DNA of 21,927 bases, from positions 1 to 21,927 of the forward strand of contig CAAEFE010000087.1 of the NCBI GenBank assembly GCA_900755095.1, given 5' to 3'. Below the pieces are notes generated by a model, which saw only the letters and a program-made list of their open reading frames with translations, was not told the origin of the DNA and made no database searches. The translations under genes and the position numbers were made by a program. Below, piece by piece: positions 15,825 to 21,927 of the stretch. The stretch comes from an uncultured Bacteroides sp. (GTDB lineage Bacteria; Bacteroidota; Bacteroidia; Bacteroidales; Bacteroidaceae). The stretch's first letter is position 1, and every line of letters starts with the position of its first letter.

Positions 15825-17060
15825 TTACTTGTTGATTTGTGGAATTTCGATTCCCGTCGGCCACACAAGAGGTTCGGCAGATACTGCATCGAATCCGTGT
15901 TTCGAATGGTCCTTGACGATGTTTCCCTCACCTTCATTAAATTTCCAGTAAGCAAGCAGGCTTTCTTCGTTTTCAGGATCTTCCACTTTATACATATTCG
16001 TCCAGATTTCCTCTTTCGTACGGCAAGTGTTCCAGATACGTATCTCTGCGATGTTACCGTTGAGTTGCCGTAGCTCATCTTCATAAGAGCGTCCTATCTG
16101 GAATTCGCAATCCGGCGTTCCACAGATATCCACAGTAGCTCCTTTTCCATAAGAGATATCCTGACTTTGCAGTTGTCCGTTCACATAATAGGCAATAAAA
16201 TGTTCCTTGGCGTTGTACACCAGCGCTATATGATACCATGTCATTGCATTCAGTGACTTAGCCCTGTCGGCGGCGGGGAATTTGACTCCGTCCGGTCCCT
16301 GCATCTGCAACTGTTGGCGTGGGAAACTTGTATCACCTATACGCATTAAGAAATGCTGTTCTACTCCCATGATCGTACTGATATCCGATGCACCGGCCGT
16401 ATTGCTTGGTCCGCTGTATGTAAAGTCCTCTACATATACCAGTGCTTCCATGGTAATCTGACCTAATTCTTTCAGACAGGCATTTTTCTCTTCGTCGAGG
16501 AAAGTAGGCACTTCCAGATAATTGTCTTTCAGGTTGGCGGCTACCGTGATAGCGCTTGAACGGCGCACCAGATAGAACAATGTTTTCGAACCGTTCAATA
16601 GATGAACGCCACCCGACGTTTCAGAGATGGTGAGCGGAACCAGATAAGTTTTATCAATCTCCAGATCTAACAGGTTATTAAAATAGATCGTATCAATCAA
16701 TGATTCACTCTTTTCGGCTTTGATAATCAGTTCGCTGTTCGACAGGCTATAATATTTACTATCCAGCATTCCATAATCAGTCCCGTGCCGGGCATTGAAT
16801 TCGTTTATCAGTCCGGGATCCGCTTTCAGCTTCACTACGATGTCTTTTCCTGCCGGGTAAGTCAACTTGGCGCTGAAGGCACGTTTCTGTTCATTCAGCG
16901 TATTTCGGAAAGTCACTCTTTCTGAATTGCTGTTACTGGCTTCCTTGATATAGACCATGTTGTTGAATGGTGCTTTATTGCTGTAATCCGTATTGTCACA
17001 GGCAATCATCAGTCCGCAGATGATTGCAGCCAGAGAGATGATTATTTTATATCGTTTCAT
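15825..17060 (-). CDS. DUF1735 + LamG (concanavalin-like) surface lipoprotein
   Basis: A 411-aa probable surface glycan-binding lipoprotein. The signal is MKRYKIIISLAAIICGLMIAC, with Cys21. Residues ~35-165 are a DUF1735 domain (FNARHGTDY; LVPLTISETSG), the same N-terminal module as in the next gene. Residues ~185-405 form a LamG/laminin-G-like jelly roll: TMEALVYVEDF, MTWYHIALVYN, YYVNGQL, IGRSYEDELRQLNGNIAEIRIWN and LLAYWKFNEGEG are typical strands. No hydrolase motif is seen, so binding is the best guess. Start: the frame opens at ATG 17075, but AGGAGG at 17065-17070 is a strong Shine-Dalgarno for the ATG at 17060, which also gives the better signal peptide. It lies 14 bp after the upstream gene. 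Confidence 0.85.
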   Translation of the reverse strand: MKRYKIIISLAAIICGLMIACDNTDYSNKAPFNNMVYIKEASNSNSERVTFRNTLNEQKRAFSAKLTYPAGKDIVVKLKADPGLINEFNARHGTDYGMLDSKYYSLSNSELIIKAEKSESLIDTIYFNNLLDLEIDKTYLVPLTISETSGGVHLLNGSKTLFYLVRRSSAITVAANLKDNYLEVPTFLDEEKNACLKELGQITMEALVYVEDFTYSGPSNTAGASDISTIMGVEQHFLMRIGDTSFPRQQLQMQGPDGVKFPAADRAKSLNAMTWYHIALVYNAKEHFIAYYVNGQLQSQDISYGKGATVDICGTPDCEFQIGRSYEDELRQLNGNIAEIRIWNTCRTKEEIWTNMYKVEDPENEESLLAYWKFNEGEGNIVKDHSKHGFDAVSAEPLVWPTGIEIPQINK

Positions 17061-17064
17061 AGTT

Positions 17065-17070
17065 CCTCCT
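17065..17070 (-). promoter_or_regulatory. Strong Shine-Dalgarno AGGAGG deciding the LamG gene start
   Basis: AGGAGG on the minus strand with 4 nt before ATG 17060. Such a strong site is uncommon in Bacteroides. It sets the start at 17060 rather than the overlapping ATG at 17075. Confidence 0.7.
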
Positions 17071-17074
17071 TTCA

Positions 17075-18109
17075 TTAATTAATCGGTGATGGGTTCAGTT
17101 TTTGGATAGCATCACGTATACGGCGGTAGTTAGTCACCCCATCGGTGGCGAGATAATCTTCATTGGCATTGTAGATAGAAACTCCTGCCAGCGGACCATT
17201 GTTACCCAGTCCTGTGATGAAATGATTGATGATGTAGGCCATCCCTTCCGAGGTTTGTATAACATCCAAATCTTCCCGGCTGATGATACCGGTCTTACCG
17301 TCATCGGTCGGAGGAGTGGCTGTCGTTATCACTTTCTCTTTGGGCATTTTCCCATAGAAACCTACAGGTTGGCTCATATTCAGTTTTATTTCGAGTGAGC
17401 TTTCAAGCAACACAATTTGCCCATCCACGAAATAGTCTACCAAATCGATGAACGGCTCTTCGTATCTTCCGCTATAATCCACTGTAAATGTGACGATGCC
17501 ATCAAAGAAAACCAACTTTCCATTATTAGCTTTCGGACCGCCGATAGCGGCAAGTTTTTCCCGGATAGCCGTCGTTACCTCATTGAAGAAATCGACATGC
17601 ATCATACTTCCGGCACGACCAAACTGCACATAATAACCGTCAAATTCATCACTCTCTCCGTTTTTCAATGCCGCATTCATTTTCGTTTTGAATTCTTCCA
17701 GGTTTTCTGTCTCTTCGCATTGGTCGTAGAATTCGGATAAATTCTTGTAATAGAGAAATTTGGTGCCGGTCCGTTTGAGTTTGGATATGTCTTCCTTATC
17801 ATATACGGACAGATTATCAGCGTTGGTCAGCACCACAAAATCTACGCTATCGGGCAAGGAACGCAAGAAATCCTGTTCGCCCAATGTCGTACCCGGATTG
17901 TTGGCAAAACGTATTAACATTAACGTATGCTTCCGGTTTTTGTATTCTTTCAGACTTTGCTCGTATTTTTCATACAAGCTGTGGTCTTGTTCGTCGGGAA
18001 ATATAGGGTTGTAATCAACCGGTGTCGGTTCTGTCCAGTCGCTACAGGCAACGAACATCAGTGAGCAGGCTACGGTCAATATGACACTTATGAATGAATT
18101 CTGTTTCAT
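17075..18109 (-). CDS. GH18-fold lipoprotein lacking catalytic residues (putative glycan-binding protein)
   Basis: A 344-aa probable surface lipoprotein (lipobox FVAC, Cys22) with a barrel-like fold related to the BT_1044-type GH18 proteins of Bacteroides. The chain shows barrel strands in order: HTLMLIRFAN, VDFVVLTNAD, GTKFLYYKN, then EFDGYYVQFGRAG and KLVFFDGIV. The strand that carries the DGxDxDxE signature in active GH18 enzymes reads DGYYVQFG (157-164): Gln162 replaces the assisting Asp and Gly164 replaces the catalytic Glu. It should therefore not hydrolyse glycan and may act as the PUL's surface glycan-binding protein, the usual role of the gene after susD. It sits 24 bp downstream of susD. 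Fold is inferred from motif order; inactivity follows directly from the missing residues if that alignment is right. Confidence 0.78.
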   Translation of the reverse strand: MKQNSFISVILTVACSLMFVACSDWTEPTPVDYNPIFPDEQDHSLYEKYEQSLKEYKNRKHTLMLIRFANNPGTTLGEQDFLRSLPDSVDFVVLTNADNLSVYDKEDISKLKRTGTKFLYYKNLSEFYDQCEETENLEEFKTKMNAALKNGESDEFDGYYVQFGRAGSMMHVDFFNEVTTAIREKLAAIGGPKANNGKLVFFDGIVTFTVDYSGRYEEPFIDLVDYFVDGQIVLLESSLEIKLNMSQPVGFYGKMPKEKVITTATPPTDDGKTGIISREDLDVIQTSEGMAYIINHFITGLGNNGPLAGVSIYNANEDYLATDGVTNYRRIRDAIQKLNPSPIN

Positions 18110-18133
18110 TGTATCTTGGGTTTAAGTTCCACA

Positions 18134-19729
18134 TTATTTTACATTCGGATTGCAGTCCCACCATAAGCGGGTAGCGCCGTTATCTTCTCCATTGAGCTTT
18201 CGCAGGGCACCGAGCATATTTTCCGCATTCAGCTGATATTCTTCGGCAGGATAGGAGAGACGTCGTATTCCCAGTGTCAGGTTAGTGATTCCCACTCCCT
18301 TGTTGTCCATTATCGGAAGGAATTTAGGATACCCTGTGCGGCGATGTTCGCACCAGGCTTCAATGCCCAGAGGAAACATGGCAATCCATTTTTGAGTAAT
18401 GATACGTTCCAGGTTTTCTTCGAAACGGGTATTCTCCTTGTCCTCGTTCCAGGCAATGGTGATGCTGCTCGGAGATTGGGCGCTGTATGTACCTCTCGGG
18501 TCTTTGTAAGCCCCCGGCACCAATGCTTTATTCTGGGAGTATCCGCTTGCTCCGCTTGCGCCCCATTGCTCAAAGGAAAGGGTGATCGCCTTCTCATATA
18601 GCTGTTGGGCATCTCCGCTCATTGCCCATCCCCGCAGGGCACCTTCGGCACGAAGGAATGTGACTTCGGCGGCAGTCATCCACATATACGTATCATTGGC
18701 AGTCATCAAACGGTTGGAATAGGTTTGTATCAACTCGTCGTCCGTCACTTTGGAAGGAAGAATACCAATGCGTAGCCCATAGTAATCGGTATCATCCTGA
18801 TACTTTCCCTGGGTGAAGTATTTTTCCAGACGCGGATCGTTATATCCCTGCATATAGGAAACGATTTCCGCAGCTATCCGGTAATCCTTCCAATCATTGA
18901 AACAGAGAGCTGAACGATTCTCCTCTACATGCAGTTGTGCGTTGTCCTCGTTGTTCTCTATCACACCTGCGGCTACGGCTTTCTCGGCTATTTCCCTGGC
19001 CAGTTCCGGTTTCACATAAACGATACGCATGGCCATGCGAAGCTGTAACGAGTGAAGGTATTTATACCATTTCCGCACATCTCCATAATAAAGATTATCC
19101 AGTTTCTTAAATCCTTCCGCACTTAGACCGAGATTCTCCTTCAGAGCTTCATCTGCTTCTTCCAATTCCTTGAACATAGCCACATAAACCTCCTCTTGAG
19201 AATCATAAGGAGCACTAAGGCCGTCACCTTCCGTTTTATCTCCCAATACTTTGGTATAGGGAATCGGTCCGAACATATCCGTAGACCGGTGCATGATAGC
19301 GACTCGCAGAATCTTGGCGAATGCCAGTGCGACGGGGTCATTGGTACGGTTGATAATATCCCGGTAGGAAGGATACATTTCCGAGATAGGATCGGAGAAC
19401 GAAGCCTTCAGCCAGTCCGACTTGGGATTATAAGTCGAGTATTTTTCAGTCCAACCCACACGAGTCTCTCCAAAATAACGCCCGTAGGCTCCTCCGCACA
19501 TCGCTTCCACAAATTGATAAAGATGCTCTTGTGTGGGAACCACCAATGCTTCCATGCTCTTTAGAGACGAGCCGATGATATGGTTTTCGCGCATCAGTTC
19601 ATCCTGCGTTGTCTCGTAAGGATTACGATTGATATCCATATCGATACAACTTCCCGTCCATAGCATCAGCGTTAGCAGGTATGCCAGTCGGAGGGTTGCT
19701 TTTCTGTATTCTTTCATTTGAGTATTCAT
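18134..19729 (-). CDS. SusD/RagB-family glycan-binding lipoprotein (SusD-like_2 type)
   Basis: A 531-aa outer-membrane surface lipoprotein that forms the lid over the SusC transporter and binds the incoming glycan. It has a lipoprotein signal ending in the lipobox TGSC (Cys28), then IDMDINRNPYE. The helical TPR-like core includes AFAKILRVAIMHRSTDMFGPIPY and LRMAMRIVYV. The C-terminal part has AWNEDKENTRFEENLERIITQKWIAMF, typical of SusD-like_2 proteins, and RRTGYPKFLP. It starts 4 bp after the SusC stop, so the two are translationally linked. ATG 19729 is used; ATG 19717 (MKEYRK) would give a shorter, equally good signal. Substrate cannot be read from sequence; the GH18-type neighbours suggest N-glycan or other GlcNAc-containing glycan. 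Confidence 0.92.
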   Translation of the reverse strand: MNTQMKEYRKATLRLAYLLTLMLWTGSCIDMDINRNPYETTQDELMRENHIIGSSLKSMEALVVPTQEHLYQFVEAMCGGAYGRYFGETRVGWTEKYSTYNPKSDWLKASFSDPISEMYPSYRDIINRTNDPVALAFAKILRVAIMHRSTDMFGPIPYTKVLGDKTEGDGLSAPYDSQEEVYVAMFKELEEADEALKENLGLSAEGFKKLDNLYYGDVRKWYKYLHSLQLRMAMRIVYVKPELAREIAEKAVAAGVIENNEDNAQLHVEENRSALCFNDWKDYRIAAEIVSYMQGYNDPRLEKYFTQGKYQDDTDYYGLRIGILPSKVTDDELIQTYSNRLMTANDTYMWMTAAEVTFLRAEGALRGWAMSGDAQQLYEKAITLSFEQWGASGASGYSQNKALVPGAYKDPRGTYSAQSPSSITIAWNEDKENTRFEENLERIITQKWIAMFPLGIEAWCEHRRTGYPKFLPIMDNKGVGITNLTLGIRRLSYPAEEYQLNAENMLGALRKLNGEDNGATRLWWDCNPNVK

Positions 19730-19733
19730 AGTT

Positions 19734-21927
19734 TTAGAAGTTAATCTTTACATTAAAACCAAAATTGCGTGTACTGGGCATCATGAAGTAGTCGATTCCC
19801 TGATAGAAATTGCTTGTTGTGGCAATCGCTTCCGGGTCGAAAGGTGCTTTGCAATAAATCATCCACAGGTTACGTCCCACTACAGAGACGTTGATGTCGC
19901 AGATATTACCCAACCATTTGCGGGGGATGGTGTATCCGATGTGCGCTTCCTGCAAACGCAGATTTGTGGCACTATACGTATAATATTGCGGCAGCCCGCT
20001 TGAGGTAGCTACAATCTCGTAATACTGCTGTGCGTTCACCCAGCTACGTCCGTTGACGAGTACTCCGCCACGGTCACGGGCGGCAGCAGATGCTTCGGAT
20101 ACGCCATATTGGTCGAGAGCAGCCTGTGTGGCTGAATAAACAATACCTCCCAGGCGGGCACTTAATTGGAATCCCGCATAAATACCTTTGTAAGAAAAGC
20201 TGTTGTTCCATGCCAGGTTTGCTTTAGGAAATACGCTGCCTAATTTGATGTCAGGTAGATTATCCGTTTTGGCGACATCCCCATTTTTGTCTATCTGGAT
20301 ATATCCTTTATCGTCACGTATGAAGTCGGCATTCGTGTACAGGTCTCCCAGTGTGCCTCCTTCTTTCAGGATAAATTTGGTATATCCCAGTCCTTTTAGT
20401 TCAAGGCGGTCTTTGTTGACGATTTCTCCGGTTTCGGGATGCACATAGTCCTTAACCAACTCCACAATTTTGTTTTTATTCCAGGAGAAAGTGAAATTAC
20501 AGTTCCATCCGAAGTCGCGCCATGTATGTCCGTAAGAGAGTAGCCCCTCGACACCGAGATTGCGTACATAACCGGTTTGCACATAAAGAGTCGAATAGCC
20601 GGAAGACACGGTGATTTTCGGGTCGAATGTCTGGTTATAGGTATTGGCATAGTAGAATGAACCACTGACTTTGAAATCCTTGAAGAAAGTTCCGTCCACA
20701 CCTATTTCCCAGGAGTCGGTACGTTCCGGTTTCAGTTTGCCGATAGGATAATGGGTTTTGGCGTTCCAGTCCTGTTTGGTAGGGTCATAGCTGTAAGTCG
20801 GTTGTACCAGAAAACGCGGGTAGGGGGTACCCACAGAACTGAATGACCCGCGTACTTTCAGGTAATCAATCGCTTTGGGTAATGTCACCATTTCGCTGAT
20901 TACTGCCGAAAGACCTACCGATGGATAGAAGAAAGAAGTAGGATTCGAGCCTTTCAACTGGGAAGCCCAGTCGTTACGTCCGGTCAACGTCAGGTACAGC
21001 ATGCTTTTCCATCCTATTTCCGCACTGGCAAAAATAGACTGCGTCATTTCTTCCCAACCCTCCTGTGTTGCCCGTTTCTTGGCGTTGTCCAAATCAAATA
21101 CATTGAATACGTTGGGCACTCCCGTGTCGCGAATCGGACCACCGTAACCCAGTAAATCACTGGAGTTGTCGCTCAATGAAGTACCGGCATTGACTACTAC
21201 CGTGAAGTCGTCAATGCGTTTATTGATATTCACCATGAAGTCGGCATACGTCTGTGTTTCGTTCACCTTTTGGATGGTGTAATGTCCCTGGGTACTACCT
21301 TCGGTCAGTGTAGAGATCGTACTTGCGTATAGCTTTTGCTGATAAGTATTGTCGGTGTTATCCACGCGGATACGTGCCGATACATTCAGCCAGTCCAAAA
21401 TGTCGTATGTCAGTCCGGCATTCAGCATATAACGCTTTTTCTCATTCGTGCGGACGTTCCGGTAAGCAATCCAGTAAGGATTCTGCATACGCAAATCCCC
21501 TTCACCTTGCGGCCAGTAAGCCACATTGATTTTACGTGCTTCGTCATAACGTTCGAAGGCTTTTACTAGAGAAAAGTCATCGCCGCGTGGAAACAGGTAA
21601 GCCGAAACTAATGGATTGGAATAAACTCCCTGATTGGTCATGTTGCGGTCGTTTTGTATGATATAACTGGCTCCTACATCCAATTTCATCTTGTCATTCA
21701 GGAAATGAGTCGTATTGCGAAATGTGAAATTATATCGGTTGTACCTATTGTTCGGAATCATCCCTTCTGAATTGACTGCTGCGGCAGAAAAGAATGTTTG
21801 GTTCTTGTCCGTACCTGTCGAGAGGGTGATGGAGTTGCTGTAAGCCGCTCCCGTATCAAAGAAGTCGGTGGGTTCATATCCTGTTTGGTTGGCCGGATTC
21901 AGTTTAGGCCCCCAACTTAATATGGGA
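19734..21927 (-). CDS. SusC-family TonB-dependent glycan transporter (5' part outside window)
   Basis: C-terminal ~730 residues of an outer-membrane TonB-dependent transporter. The frame is open to the window edge, and the residues upstream of ATG 21761 are typical SusC sequence (FFDTGAAYSNSITLSTG, then SAAAVNSEGMIPNN), so 21761 is an internal Met. The missing part should hold the signal peptide, any carboxypeptidase-like N-domain, the TonB box and most of the plug. Visible SusC marks are barrel strands such as YLTLTGRNDWAS, KPERTDSWEIGVDGTFF, the SARLGGIVYS region, LRLQEAHIGYTIP and a C-terminal strand ending in Phe (NFGFNVKINF), needed for barrel insertion. With the SusD 4 bp downstream it forms the import complex. 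It is the first gene of the operon that is visible; promoter and any leader are outside. Confidence 0.94.
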   Translation of the reverse strand, partial: PILSWGPKLNPANQTGYEPTDFFDTGAAYSNSITLSTGTDKNQTFFSAAAVNSEGMIPNNRYNRYNFTFRNTTHFLNDKMKLDVGASYIIQNDRNMTNQGVYSNPLVSAYLFPRGDDFSLVKAFERYDEARKINVAYWPQGEGDLRMQNPYWIAYRNVRTNEKKRYMLNAGLTYDILDWLNVSARIRVDNTDNTYQQKLYASTISTLTEGSTQGHYTIQKVNETQTYADFMVNINKRIDDFTVVVNAGTSLSDNSSDLLGYGGPIRDTGVPNVFNVFDLDNAKKRATQEGWEEMTQSIFASAEIGWKSMLYLTLTGRNDWASQLKGSNPTSFFYPSVGLSAVISEMVTLPKAIDYLKVRGSFSSVGTPYPRFLVQPTYSYDPTKQDWNAKTHYPIGKLKPERTDSWEIGVDGTFFKDFKVSGSFYYANTYNQTFDPKITVSSGYSTLYVQTGYVRNLGVEGLLSYGHTWRDFGWNCNFTFSWNKNKIVELVKDYVHPETGEIVNKDRLELKGLGYTKFILKEGGTLGDLYTNADFIRDDKGYIQIDKNGDVAKTDNLPDIKLGSVFPKANLAWNNSFSYKGIYAGFQLSARLGGIVYSATQAALDQYGVSEASAAARDRGGVLVNGRSWVNAQQYYEIVATSSGLPQYYTYSATNLRLQEAHIGYTIPRKWLGNICDINVSVVGRNLWMIYCKAPFDPEAIATTSNFYQGIDYFMMPSTRNFGFNVKINF

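Noticed and set aside
21759..21761. ATG 21761 as the start of SusC
   Set aside because: The frame continues upstream to the window edge with recognisable SusC sequence, so this is an internal methionine.

Overview
The window looks like a chromosomal segment of a gut Bacteroides species close to B. thetaiotaomicron. The signs are a SusC/SusD pair followed by surface lipoproteins, several TAnnTTTG (-7) promoter boxes, few strong Shine-Dalgarno sites, a eukaryote-type (GT3) glycogen synthase, and an AraC-type regulator built like the hybrid two-component systems of polysaccharide utilization loci (PULs). Species assignment is inference. No rRNA, tRNA, insertion sequence or CRISPR array was seen.

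Positions 1-4450 (plus strand) hold a glycogen synthase and a GT35 glycogen/alpha-glucan phosphorylase, probably one transcript, ended by an intrinsic terminator. A convergent minus-strand gene (4491-5594) encodes a TlpA-like thioredoxin-fold lipoprotein with its own terminator. From 5733 to 10088 lies a compact potABCD polyamine ABC importer. Two of its proteins are unusual: PotA carries two copies of its C-terminal regulatory module, and PotD has an extra C-terminal membrane helix with a very basic tail.

From 10160 to the end everything reads on the minus strand. An AlkD-like DNA glycosylase and a small lipoprotein of unknown function come first, then a 565-aa membrane regulator. That regulator resembles a hybrid two-component system without a periplasmic sensor, and its phosphoacceptor His, ATP-binding boxes and receiver Thr/Lys are all degenerate. 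A 685-bp gene-free stretch follows. It includes a hairpin and a 172-nt tract with almost no C on the plus strand, which I read as a candidate Rho-dependent terminator of the next operon.

That operon (14244 to beyond 21927) is a PUL: SusC (5' end cut by the window), SusD, a GH18-fold lipoprotein lacking catalytic residues, a DUF1735+LamG lipoprotein, and a DUF1735+GH18 (Endo H/F-like) lipoprotein that keeps the catalytic Glu but has Met in place of the assisting Asp. The theme is N-glycan or GlcNAc-containing glycan capture. With both GH18 motifs altered and the neighbouring regulator apparently unable to signal by phosphorelay, this locus may be a binding/import PUL rather than a standard endoglycosidase PUL. 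It is the most interesting part of the window.
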